Shown here: positions 1-7,131 of the stretch, in pieces
Position numbering within the stretch: position 1 is the first letter of the stretch
Layout: every line of letters starts with the position of its first letter
DNA from: an uncultured Oscillospiraceae bacterium
Lineage (GTDB): Bacteria > Bacillota > Clostridia > Oscillospirales > Oscillospiraceae
Assembly: GCA_944386055.1 (NCBI GenBank)
Contig: CALWZP010000019.1
Coordinates: forward strand, 1 to 46,915
Reading direction: 5' to 3'
Length of the DNA stretch: 46,915 nucleotides
Notes under the pieces: generated by a model
What the model was told of the DNA's origin: nothing
What the model saw: only the letters and a program-made list of their open reading frames with translations
The model's database searches: none
Position numbers and translations under genes: made by a program

Positions 1-35
1 ACCTCCCGCTTGGGTACATTTCCTCTTCTGGGCAC
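1..35 (-). CDS. rpsG: 30S ribosomal protein S7, N-terminal fragment
   Basis: Only the first codons lie in the window; the gene runs off the left edge. The reverse strand from 35 reads GTG and then PRRGNVPKRE, the conserved S7 start (usually MPRRG). A clear GAGGGA ribosome site lies about 8 bases upstream of the GTG. S7 nucleates assembly of the 30S head and follows rpsL in str operons, as it does here. The gap after rpsL is unusually long (244 bases). Confidence 0.85.
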   Translation of the reverse strand, partial: MPRRGNVPKRE

Positions 36-279
36 TTTGCTTCCCTCCTTCATATAAAAATGATTTCATAGGTACTCGAAGTGTCGTTTGAGACAATCCG
101 TGTAATGCCTGTCCGAGGTCTGCCCATATCCGAAAATATAGGAAAACGCTCGGCAAGGCGCTTTGCCTTGCGCGAAACGCACAATGCAATTCAGGGGTCA
201 GGTGTTTGAAGCCTGACAGGTTGGCAGGCGGACGAACAATGTTCACCCCTACCGAAGCAATTTTTTGCCCTGCAAAAAA
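36..279 (-). other. rpsL-rpsG intercistronic region with hairpins
   Basis: No gene is visible. Three structures are: a 7-bp stem with a 5-base loop at 153-171 (GCAAGGC/GCCTTGC); a small stem formed by TGTCAGG-type arms near 199-219; and an AT-rich inverted repeat at 259-281 that overlaps the rpsL stop codon. A REP-like palindrome occupies 223-253. In E. coli, S7 represses translation by binding this intercistronic RNA. Whether that happens here is unknown, and the gap may simply have been enlarged by the repeat. Confidence 0.5.
223..253. repeat. REP-like palindromic element
   Basis: The segment carries an 11-base palindrome at 234-244 (GAACAATGTTC), flanked by GGCAGGCGGAC on one side and CCCCTACC on the other. 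It has the architecture of small dispersed palindromes that I recall from gut Clostridia. A related GGGCGG...CCCTACGG element is at 27315-27352. Assignment to a dispersed family is inferred, since genome-wide copies cannot be counted here. Confidence 0.4.
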
Positions 280-702
280 TTACTTCTTGCCGGCCTTGGG
301 ACGCTTGGCGCCATACTTGGAGCGGGCCTGCATCCGGCCATTGACGCCCTGGGTATCCAGAGTTCCGCGGATGATGTGGTAACGCACGCCGGGCAGGTCC
401 TTGACACGGCCGCCGCGGATCATGACCACAGAGTGCTCCTGCAGGTTGTGACCCACACCGGGGATATAGGCGGTGACCTCCATCCCATTGGTCAGACGCA
501 CACGGGCGATCTTACGCAGCGCGGAGTTGGGCTTCTTCGGGGTGGAAGTACGCACCGCGGTGCACACGCCGCGCTTCTGGGGGGAGGGCAGGTCGGTGGC
601 CTTGTTCTTCAGGGTGTTCAGGCCGTACTGCATGGCGGGAGAGGTGGACTTGTAGGTCACTTTCTCTCTTCCCTTGCGAACCAGCTGATTAAAAGTAGGC
701 AT
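280..702 (-). CDS. rpsL: 30S ribosomal protein S12
   Basis: This 140-residue S12 is a decoding-centre protein that helps set translational fidelity. The signature loop [11 protein letters not shown] is at residues 54-64 and [13 protein letters not shown] at 97-109. The lysines that mutate in streptomycin-resistant strains are present in wild-type form. It is longer than the E. coli protein through an N-terminal insertion common in Gram-positive S12. The start is set by AAGGAGG about 7 bases before the ATG. It lies 71 bases downstream of the L7Ae-like gene and is probably cotranscribed with it and rpsG. Confidence 0.98.
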   Translation of the reverse strand: MPTFNQLVRKGREKVTYKSTSPAMQYGLNTLKNKATDLPSPQKRGVCTAVRTSTPKKPNSALRKIARVRLTNGMEVTAYIPGVGHNLQEHSVVMIRGGRVKDLPGVRYHIIRGTLDTQGVNGRMQARSKYGAKRPKAGKK

Positions 703-773
703 GATTTTCCTCCTTTCGAAAATATGATTTATTTTACCGGATTATCCCGCAGGATATTCCGCTAAAACCAAAT

Positions 774-1016
774 TTATCTCACCAGTGCCGCCACGGCGGC
801 GGACACGGCGATGCCGCAGGCCTGTCCCAGCTCCCGCATGGAGGGGATCTCCTCCACCGGCACGCCCCGCTCCCGGCACATGGCCCGAATGGGGTCGGTG
901 AGCTGCGGGTCTGCGTCGCCGGCAATGAACACCCGGAGCGCGCCGCCCTCTTTCAGGCTGCGGCGTACCTGCTTGGCCCCCACCACTTTTGGATTGTTCT
1001 TCAGCTCCGAAAGCAT
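774..1016 (-). CDS. L7Ae-family ribosomal protein (YbxF/RplGB-like)
   Basis: An 80-residue protein with the L7Ae/L30e/S12e fold. It has an N-terminal basic segment (VVGAKQVRRSLKEG, residues 9-22), a central IAGDADP strand-turn and a C-terminal GQACGIAVSAAVAALV helix. YbxF-type proteins bind kink-turn RNA and are typically encoded just before rpsL in Firmicutes, as here. I prefer the ATG at 1016 because AGGAGG lies 6 bases upstream; the longer reading frame adds residues without a ribosome site. rpoC, often found upstream, is absent, since a divergent glycosyltransferase starts at 1282. Confidence 0.85.
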   Translation of the reverse strand: MLSELKNNPKVVGAKQVRRSLKEGGALRVFIAGDADPQLTDPIRAMCRERGVPVEEIPSMRELGQACGIAVSAAVAALVR

Positions 1017-1108
1017 GGCGGCCTCCTGTTTTCCTGTGTCCATCCCGGGATAATGCGGTGTTTTTGGGCGCAATATTCCCTTTGGCAGACATACCTGCGC
1101 AATTTGGC

Positions 1109-1137
1109 ATTATACCACGCCCGCTGCTCTCCGTCAA
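1109..1137 (-). promoter_or_regulatory. Promoter for the L7Ae-rpsL-rpsG operon
   Basis: Reading the minus strand, TTGACG (1137-1132) and TATAAT (1114-1109) are separated by exactly 17 bases. The predicted transcript start is about 85 bases upstream of the L7Ae ATG. Confidence 0.8.
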
Positions 1138-1200
1138 GATATTTTTCCCTTTGCCTATGGGGATTTTTCCCACGCTCTGCCATGGCTGTTGGGCGGGTCC

Positions 1201-1229
1201 TTGTCAATCTCCCACGCTCCTGCTATAAT
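1201..1229 (+). promoter_or_regulatory. Promoter for the PIG-V-like gene
   Basis: TTGTCA (1201-1206), a 17-base spacer and TATAAT (1224-1229) lie about 45 bases before the ATG at 1282. Confidence 0.75.
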
Positions 1230-1281
1230 GTCAGTCACGCACCATCCGGCCCCTCTGCGGGGCCCCGGGGAGGGATCTTCC

Positions 1282-2580
1282 ATGCTGTTTCAACTGCTGC
1301 TGTTCTGCGCCGCAGCGGCATCTGCCGCCGCCCTGGCGGTGCTGGTCCTGCGCCTGCTGGGCCTGCAGGCGGTGAGTCTGTCGGGGCGCCGCCTGTCCCT
1401 GTGCAAGCCCATGGTCCTGGCGGGAGATACCTTTACCCCCCGGGACGGGCTGTGGGCGGTCCTGTGGGGCCTGGGGGCCCTGGTGATCTTCCACGGAGCA
1501 ACTCTGCTGTACTGCGGCATCTTTGGGGACGGGGTCTCCTGGGAGCACTTCTGGACCGCCTGGCGGCAGTATGACGGCTATCACTACCTGGGCCTGGCGG
1601 AGCACGGCTACGCCGGGTACACCGAGGGCGGGCGGCCCCTGTTCCTGGTGTTCTTCCCCCTGTACCCCTGGCTGATGCGGCTGCTGCATCTGCTCATCCC
1701 CAGCTATCCCCTGTGCGGGCTGCTGCTCTCCGGGGCATGCTTCGTGGGCAGCTGCGTGGTGATGCAGGCCCTGGTGATCCGAGAGTTCGGCCGGAAGACC
1801 GCCCGGGGGAGCCTGGTATTCCTCACCGCCTATCCCTTCGCCTTCTTCTTCGCCTCCTTCCACACCGAAAGCCTGTTTCTCCTGCTGTCCCTGGGCTGCT
1901 TCTACTGCATCCGCACCCACCGCTGGGCGCCGGCGGGGGTGCTGGGGGCCCTGGCCGCCCTCACCCGGATGCAGGGGGTATTCCTGGCGGTGGTGGCTTT
2001 TGCAGAGTACTGGATGACAGAGCGCCCCCTGGACAAGCTGCGGGGACGGGACTGGCGGGGGCTGTGGCAGGACCTGTGGGGCAAGCTGTTCTGGATGGCC
2101 TTCATGGGGCTGGGCACCCTGGTCTACCTGGGGCTGAACTTCGCCGTCACCGGCGACCCCTTCAGCTTTATGGACTTTCAGAAGGAGCGCTGGTATCAGG
2201 GCTTCGCCCTGTTCACCACCAGCCTCACCAAGCTGTGGAACGGCTTTCTCCATCCCTCGGAGGGCTATGAGTTCGCCGCCTACACTACCTGGGGGCCGCA
2301 GCTGGTCCTGTTCGTGTTCTGCCTGATCTTCCTGCTTTACGGGGTGCGGCGGATGCCTCCGGTGTGGATGCTGTACTACGCCGTGTGTGTCTTTCTCAAC
2401 TTCTCCCTCTCCAACCCCCTCAGCTGCTGCCGGTATATCGCCTGCGCCTTCCCCCTGCCGGTGATGCTGGCGGTGGGCTGCAAACGGCACCCCTCCGGCG
2501 GGACCTTTCTTCTGGTGGTCTACGGGGCGCTTCAGGGGATCTTCCTCATGGCCTATTTCGCCGGCCGGCATGTGTGCTGA
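1282..2580 (+). CDS. PIG-V-like integral membrane glycosyltransferase
   Basis: A 432-residue, very hydrophobic protein with roughly ten membrane segments. After the first segments a loop carries WRQYDGYHYLGLAEHGY and then FFPLYPWLMRLL. This acidic aromatic loop followed by FFPLYP is typical of bacterial PIG-V/GT-C mannosyltransferase-like proteins, which use polyprenyl-phosphate sugars on the outer face of the membrane. Acceptor and sugar cannot be told from sequence. The ATG at 1282 follows GGGAGGGA; upstream in-frame starts lie on the promoter. It is the only plus-strand gene before 9.5 kb and is closed by a strong hairpin at 2586-2629. Confidence 0.75.
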   Translation: MLFQLLLFCAAAASAAALAVLVLRLLGLQAVSLSGRRLSLCKPMVLAGDTFTPRDGLWAVLWGLGALVIFHGATLLYCGIFGDGVSWEHFWTAWRQYDGYHYLGLAEHGYAGYTEGGRPLFLVFFPLYPWLMRLLHLLIPSYPLCGLLLSGACFVGSCVVMQALVIREFGRKTARGSLVFLTAYPFAFFFASFHTESLFLLLSLGCFYCIRTHRWAPAGVLGALAALTRMQGVFLAVVAFAEYWMTERPLDKLRGRDWRGLWQDLWGKLFWMAFMGLGTLVYLGLNFAVTGDPFSFMDFQKERWYQGFALFTTSLTKLWNGFLHPSEGYEFAAYTTWGPQLVLFVFCLIFLLYGVRRMPPVWMLYYAVCVFLNFSLSNPLSCCRYIACAFPLPVMLAVGCKRHPSGGTFLLVVYGALQGIFLMAYFAGRHVC

Positions 2581-2585
2581 ACCGA

Positions 2586-2629
2586 AAAAGATACGCGCCG
2601 CAGGTTCAAACCTGCGGCGCGTATCTTTT
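2586..2629. terminator. Bidirectional terminator
   Basis: A perfect 21-bp inverted repeat (AAAAGATACGCGCCGCAGGTT and its complement) with A and T tracts on both sides. It lies between the converging genes ending at 2580 and 2641. Confidence 0.9.
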
Positions 2630-2640
2630 AGCTTTTACTT

Positions 2641-3078
2641 TTACAGGGTCAGATGGATCCCGTCGTCATCCTTCTTCTCCGGCTGAGAGGGCTGCTCCGC
2701 CTCCCCCTCCTGGGGGGCGGACTCCGCCTCGGGCTGCTGGACGGTCTCCTCGGTCTCCACCACCACGGTGTGGACCACCTCCGGCTCGTCGTCCTCCTGG
2801 GTCTTCAGCTCGGCGATGCGGGCGTTGTTGGTCTCGATGACGGCCTTGGCGGCGGTGATCTTCTCGCAGCCGCTGATATAGGCCGCCTCAGGCGCGGCCC
2901 CCCGCTCAGCGTAGTACAGCTTGCCCAGCTCCACATAGGCCTTCTTGATGGTATCCTCCTCAGCCATGTTGGCCGCCTTCAGCTTGGCGATCTCCGCCAG
3001 CACCTTGGATTTGGCCACGCCAGTCTGCGCCAGATCAATGGCCTTTTCCTTCAGGGCGTCAAAATCAAAAATTGCCAT
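2641..3078 (-). CDS. Conserved small coiled-coil protein, unknown function
   Basis: A 145-residue protein I do not recognise by name. Residues 1-95 are rich in Ala, Lys and Glu with long predicted helices (ALKEKAIDLAQTGVAKSKVL, then a helix ending ARIAELK). The last 45 residues are acidic and low in complexity, rich in Glu, Pro and Gln, and end KKDDDGIHLTL. There is no signal peptide or membrane segment. Similar helical proteins with disordered acidic tails occur in Clostridia and sometimes carry a zinc ribbon; none is visible here. It has its own promoter and appears monocistronic. Confidence 0.7.
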   Translation of the reverse strand: MAIFDFDALKEKAIDLAQTGVAKSKVLAEIAKLKAANMAEEDTIKKAYVELGKLYYAERGAAPEAAYISGCEKITAAKAVIETNNARIAELKTQEDDEPEVVHTVVVETEETVQQPEAESAPQEGEAEQPSQPEKKDDDGIHLTL

Positions 3079-3139
3079 ATTGATACCTCCTTATGGTGTC
3101 CCCCGGAGACGCTCTCCCCAGGGGCCTTCCGCTGGGGTT

Positions 3140-3168
3140 ATTGTACCCTGTTTCTCCGCTCCATGCAA
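3140..3168 (-). promoter_or_regulatory. Promoter of the coiled-coil protein gene
   Basis: On the minus strand, TTGCAT (3168-3163) and TACAAT (3145-3140) are 17 bases apart and about 62 bases upstream of the ATG at 3078. Confidence 0.75.
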
Positions 3169-3218
3169 GGGTTCCCGCCGGGATTTAACGATTTTTTCAG
3201 CATCTTTTAATGTGCGCA

Positions 3219-3255
3219 AAACGCCGGCGGGAGGTGGCCCCTCCCGCCGGCGTTT
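3219..3255 (-). terminator. Terminator of the NlpC/P60 gene
   Basis: The arms AAACGCCGGCGGGAGG and CCTCCCGCCGGCGTTT form a GC-rich hairpin followed on the minus strand by TTTT. It lies 30 bases after the stop at 3285. Confidence 0.85.
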
Positions 3256-3284
3256 CGTCTTCTGATTTTGTTGCGGCAGAGCGG

Positions 3285-4139
3285 TCACACGATCCGCCGG
3301 GCGCCCACATAGACGCTGGTATAGTAGTTGCTGTTCAGGTCGCTGATGATGACGCCGGTGGTGGAGGTTGAGGCGTGGATGAACTCTCCCCCGCCGATGT
3401 AGATGCCCACATGGGTGGCGTTCTTCCAGCTGCTGCCCGAGTTGAACAGCACCAGGTCGCCGGGGCGCAGCTCGCTCTTGGAGATGGAGGTCCCGTTGTA
3501 CCACTGGTCACTGGCAGAGCGGTTCAGGGTATAGCCGAACTGGGAATACACATATTTGGTCAGCCCGGAGCAGTCAAAGCTGTTGGGGCCGGCGGAGCCG
3601 TAGACATAGGGATACCCCTCGAACTGCAGGGCGTAGGCGACGATCTGGTCGCCCAGAGAGAGAGTGGCGCTGTCGGTGAGAGTGGCGTAGTCGGCGCTGA
3701 CATAGCCCTCCACCCCGTTGTAGTTCACATGATACCAGCCCTCGGTGTCGCTGTCCAGCAGGTCGGCGATGGCGCCTCGGGGCATCTGGCCCACCTTGTC
3801 ATACTGGGTACCGGCAGAGGCCCGGATGTTCAGCACATCGGTGGAGCAGACATAGTAGGTGACCTCGCTGACGGTGAGGTAGTCCGCGGACATATAGCCG
3901 TCGGTCCCATTGTAGGAGACCTTGTACCAGCCGTCTCCGGCCTCCTCCACCACATTCACCGTGGCGCCCTTGGGGGCGGTAGTCAGGGTGGCGGAGCTGG
4001 TGTTGGGTTCCGCCCGCAGACGGAGGGAATCGGTGGTGGTCCCCTGCAGCTCGGCGGCAAACGCGGTGGTGAGCACGCAGGTGATGGTCAGAACAGCGGT
4101 AACCATGGCGACACGCAGGGCACGGCGGATGTGGTTCAT
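3285..4139 (-). CDS. Secreted SH3b-SH3b-NlpC/P60 peptidoglycan endopeptidase
   Basis: A 284-residue exported wall hydrolase. A signal peptide occupies residues 1-28 (MNHIRRALRVAMVTAVL... ending AFA-AE). Two bacterial SH3 repeats follow (about 30-92 and 95-155), each with an LR/IRA...GWY.V.YNG..GY.SADY pattern. An NlpC/P60 domain fills 160-284. Catalytic Cys190 is in FDCSGL, the catalytic His in THVGIYIG and the third polar residue in FIHAS. Such enzymes cut gamma-D-Glu-diamino acid bonds in stem peptides. The ATG at 4139 is preferred because GGAGG lies 9 bases upstream; a TTG three codons earlier sits directly on that site. Confidence 0.92.
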   Translation of the reverse strand: MNHIRRALRVAMVTAVLTITCVLTTAFAAELQGTTTDSLRLRAEPNTSSATLTTAPKGATVNVVEEAGDGWYKVSYNGTDGYMSADYLTVSEVTYYVCSTDVLNIRASAGTQYDKVGQMPRGAIADLLDSDTEGWYHVNYNGVEGYVSADYATLTDSATLSLGDQIVAYALQFEGYPYVYGSAGPNSFDCSGLTKYVYSQFGYTLNRSASDQWYNGTSISKSELRPGDLVLFNSGSSWKNATHVGIYIGGGEFIHASTSTTGVIISDLNSNYYTSVYVGARRIV

Positions 4140-4219
4140 GGGAAACAACCTCCAATGTCATCTTTCTCTCTGCCGGGGCAGGGTTCCGGACCTGAGGTCC
4201 GGTGCTCAACGCTTTGGGG

Positions 4220-4510
4220 TCACTTGGATGTCAGTGCCCGGTCCAGCCACACGGCGGCCAGATCCATGGCGGTATAGAGGTCCGTCTTTTCACTTTTTTT
4301 GACCACCCGATCCCGGGACTTCAAATCCGGGTCGGTGAGCTGCAGCTGGAGCGATACCCGGGTGGCCACCTCCAGGTCGTCCACCTTCTGGGTGTCCAGC
4401 ACCTGCATCATGATAATGTATGGATCGGCCATGCTGCCGTAATAGATCAGGTTGTCCTTCCTGCGCAAGGGGCGTCCCTTGTAGCTCAGGGGAATCTTGT
4501 CGACTGCCAT
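4220..4510 (-). CDS. Conserved hypothetical protein, 96 residues
   Basis: A cytoplasmic protein, MAVDKIPLSYKGRPLRRKDN at the start, with alternating strands and helices and a C-terminal helix (TAMDLAAVWLDRALTSK). I do not recognise a named family. The ATG at 4510 has GGGGAGGAA at the right distance; the frame stays open upstream but without a ribosome site. It is monocistronic with its own consensus promoter. Confidence 0.7.
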   Translation of the reverse strand: MAVDKIPLSYKGRPLRRKDNLIYYGSMADPYIIMMQVLDTQKVDDLEVATRVSLQLQLTDPDLKSRDRVVKKSEKTDLYTAMDLAAVWLDRALTSK

Positions 4511-4540
4511 ATTATTCCTCCCCTCTGAAAATGTAACCAA

Positions 4541-4569
4541 ATTGTAACACATTGTTTCAGCCCTGTCAA
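4541..4569 (-). promoter_or_regulatory. Promoter of the 96-residue gene
   Basis: Near-perfect consensus on the minus strand: TTGACA (4569-4564), 17 bases, TACAAT (4546-4541). It lies 31 bases upstream of the start codon. Confidence 0.85.
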
Positions 4570-4652
4570 CCTTGTCGGGGAGAAAATCTCATGGTATTTC
4601 CTTCCTGCCCCTCTGTGGGCGGCGGGCCGGCACGCCCGCCGCCTGTGCGGGA

Positions 4653-5087
4653 TTACAGATAGGGGCGCAGCTCCCGGATGAGGGACTCCTCCGCACCGAT
4701 CAGCCGCCGCGCCACATCCCGGGAGGCGGCGTCCGCCCTGGGGTACTGATTGAGATAGCGGTGCAGGGATTTCACGCCCATATTGCATCCGTCCGTCATC
4801 AGATCCGCCACTGTGGCATCGTCCTTTTTCACCGTCAGCATCACATTGGTTCTGAGCCACGACATACTTTTGGCCATGGGGCTGGGCTCCTTTCCCTGAT
4901 CGCGGCGGCTGCGCAGCATGGCCTGCACCTCGTTTCCCAGGCGCTGGTGCTCCTCCTTGCACTGCTCCAGGCGCTGCTTCAGGGACGGGGCGCCGACATT
5001 GTCCAGCACCTCGTCAATGGAGGCCACCCCCATCTTCACGCCGGAGTCGCACTCCCGCAGGAGCTTGACGGTATCCTCTTCCTTCAT
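4653..5087 (-). CDS. Putative ferritin-like helical-bundle protein
   Basis: A 144-residue, almost all-helical cytoplasmic protein starting MKEEDTVKLLRECDSGVKMG. The N-terminal helix with a conserved acidic and Cys-containing segment, a second helix (SLKQRLEQCKEEHQRLGNEV) and two further amphipathic helices resemble the DUF2383/ferritin-like four-helix proteins of Clostridia. The resemblance is of helical pattern only and the metal ligands are uncertain, so the family call is tentative. GAGGGGAGAAAG precedes the ATG. A GC-rich hairpin lies just after the stop (about 4619-4642). Confidence 0.65.
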   Translation of the reverse strand: MKEEDTVKLLRECDSGVKMGVASIDEVLDNVGAPSLKQRLEQCKEEHQRLGNEVQAMLRSRRDQGKEPSPMAKSMSWLRTNVMLTVKKDDATVADLMTDGCNMGVKSLHRYLNQYPRADAASRDVARRLIGAEESLIRELRPYL

Positions 5088-5168
5088 GTTCTTTCTCCCC
5101 TCTCTTTTATATTTCCCGGTCAGTATGCCACCGTCTTTTTCCTTCTATGCCCGCAGCAGACGCAAAGA

Positions 5169-5204
5169 GGCCGGGAGAACGGACTTTTGTCCATACTCCC
5201 GGCC
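5169..5204 (-). terminator. Terminator of the ABC exporter operon
   Basis: Nine-bp GC arms (GGCCGGGAG/CTCCCGGCC) enclose a smaller GGAC/GTCC stem, followed on the minus strand by TCTTTG. It lies 28 bases after the exporter stop. Confidence 0.6.
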
Positions 5205-5231
5205 CCAGGCTATCTCGTCTTCCCTTCTTAT

Positions 5232-7115
5232 TTATGCGGTCTCCTCCGCGAAATTTCCGGTGTACAGCCGGTAATAGGTGCCCTTCTTCTCGATGAGCTC
5301 GTCGTGGGTGCCCCGCTCGATGATGCGGCCCTGCTCCATGACCATGATGCAGTCGGCGTTGCGCACGGTGGACAGGCGGTGGGCGATGACGAAGGTGGTG
5401 CGCCCGGTCATCAGCGCGTCCATGCCGTCCTGGACCAGCTTCTCGGTCCGGGTGTCAATGGAACTTGTGGCCTCATCCAGGATGAGCACCGGGGGATCTG
5501 CCACGGCGGCCCGGGCGATGGCCAGCAGCTGCCGCTGCCCCTGGGACAGGTTGGCCCCGTCGCCGGTGAGCATGGTGTTGTATCCGTCGGGCAGGCGGCT
5601 GATGAAGCCGTCGGCATTGGCCAGCTGGGCGGCGGCCATGCACTCCTCGTCGGTGGCCTCCAGATTGCCATAGCGGATGTTCTCCATCACCGTACCGGTA
5701 AACAGGTGGGTATCCTGGAGCACGATGCCCAGGCTCCGGCGCAGGTCGGGCTTTTTGATCTTGTTGATGTTGATCCCGTCGTAGCGGATCTTTCCGTCGG
5801 CGATGTCATAGAACCGGTTGATGAGGTTGGTGATGGTGGTCTTGCCTGCGCCGGTGGCGCCCACAAAGGCGATCTTCTGGCCCGGCTTTGCCCATAGGCT
5901 GATATCGTGGAGAACCATCTTGCCTTCGTCATAGCCGAAATCCACATGCTCAAAGACCACGCTGCCCTCCAGCTTGGTGTAGGTGGTGGTGCCGTCGTGA
6001 TGGGGATGCTTCCAGGCCCACACATTGGTGCGCTCCTGTGTCTCATGCATCTGGCCGTCGGCATCCTCCTTTGCGTTCACCAGCTCCACATAGCCCTCGT
6101 CCTTCTCCGGCTCCTGATCCATCAGGTCAAAGACCCGCTGGGCGCCGGCAGCGGCGGTGACCACGAAGTTCACCTGCATGCTCACCTGGGTGATGGGGTT
6201 GGTAAAACTCTTGTTCAGCCCCACAAAGGTAACCACGGTGCCCAGGGTCACTCCGGCCAGGCCGTTGATGCCCAGCACGGCTCCCACGATGGCCACCAGG
6301 GCGTAGCTCAGCCAGCCGATGTTGGCGTTGATGGGCATGAGCAGGTTTGCATAGCGGTTGGCCAGGTCGGCGCTGCGGCGCAGCTCCTGATTCACCTTGT
6401 GGAAGTCATCCAGGGCGGCCTGCTCGTGGCAGAATACCTTGACCACCTTCTGGCCGTCCATCATCTCCTCGATGAAGCCGTCCACCGCGCCCAGATCCCG
6501 CTGCTGCTTCACATAATACCGGCCGGACAGCTTGGAGAAATTAGCAGTCACCAGCAGCATCACCACGGCGGTCACGATGGAAATGACGGTGAGGGCGGGG
6601 TTGAGCCACAGCATGGTCACCAGAGTAGCCGCCATGCTGATCACCGAATTGATGATCTGAGGGATGCTCTGGCTGAGCAGCTGGCGCAGGGTGTCCACAT
6701 CGTTGGTATACACCGACATGATGTCGCCGTGGGCGTGGGTGTCAAAATACTTGATGGGCAGGGACTCCATCTTGTGGAACAGCCCGTCTCTCAGATGGCG
6801 CATGGTGCCCTGGCTGACATTGACCATGATGCGGGTGTAGGCAAAGCTGGTGACGATCCCCACCGTCATTACGCCGATCAGTCCCAAAATCGCCCGGGCC
6901 AGACCGCTGAAATCGGTGGAGCCGGTCTGGAGCATGGGGGTGATATAGTCGTCCACCAGGCTCTGGGGAAAGGTGGCGGCCAGCACGGTGGCCACGGCGG
7001 ATACCAGAATACACACCACCACCAGGGCAAACACCCATTTGTAATAGTGAAGCATATATCCCATCACCCGCCTGAGCACGGAGAGGGACGCGTTTTGTCC
7101 TTTGTTCCGGTTCAT
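5232..7115 (-). CDS. Heterodimeric ABC multidrug exporter, catalytic half
   Basis: A 627-residue half-transporter. Six membrane segments lie within about residues 15-320, and the nucleotide-binding domain runs from about 370 to the end. Walker A is VGATGAGKTT and Walker B VLILDEATSSID keeps the catalytic Glu. The ABC signature is the variant LSQGQ rather than LSGGQ. Its partner upstream (7132-8871) has the complementary pattern, as in TM287/288, BmrCD and LmrCD. I chose the ATG at 7115, which follows AAGGAGAG by 8 bases and leaves a 16-base gap after the partner's stop. Substrates are probably drugs or lipophilic peptides, which is inference from the family. Confidence 0.9.
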   Translation of the reverse strand: MNRNKGQNASLSVLRRVMGYMLHYYKWVFALVVVCILVSAVATVLAATFPQSLVDDYITPMLQTGSTDFSGLARAILGLIGVMTVGIVTSFAYTRIMVNVSQGTMRHLRDGLFHKMESLPIKYFDTHAHGDIMSVYTNDVDTLRQLLSQSIPQIINSVISMAATLVTMLWLNPALTVISIVTAVVMLLVTANFSKLSGRYYVKQQRDLGAVDGFIEEMMDGQKVVKVFCHEQAALDDFHKVNQELRRSADLANRYANLLMPINANIGWLSYALVAIVGAVLGINGLAGVTLGTVVTFVGLNKSFTNPITQVSMQVNFVVTAAAGAQRVFDLMDQEPEKDEGYVELVNAKEDADGQMHETQERTNVWAWKHPHHDGTTTYTKLEGSVVFEHVDFGYDEGKMVLHDISLWAKPGQKIAFVGATGAGKTTITNLINRFYDIADGKIRYDGININKIKKPDLRRSLGIVLQDTHLFTGTVMENIRYGNLEATDEECMAAAQLANADGFISRLPDGYNTMLTGDGANLSQGQRQLLAIARAAVADPPVLILDEATSSIDTRTEKLVQDGMDALMTGRTTFVIAHRLSTVRNADCIMVMEQGRIIERGTHDELIEKKGTYYRLYTGNFAEETA

Positions 7116-7131
7116 TCTGTCCACTCTCCTT

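Noticed and set aside
1231..2571. A long minus-strand frame opposite the PIG-V-like gene
   Set aside because: Gln/His/Pro-rich antisense translation with no start signal; the plus strand has promoter, ribosome site and membrane helices.
4186..4202. A small perfect inverted repeat (CCGGACC-TGA-GGTCCGG) after the 96-residue gene
   Set aside because: No T-tract on either strand and only 7 bp of stem; it may assist termination but cannot be called.
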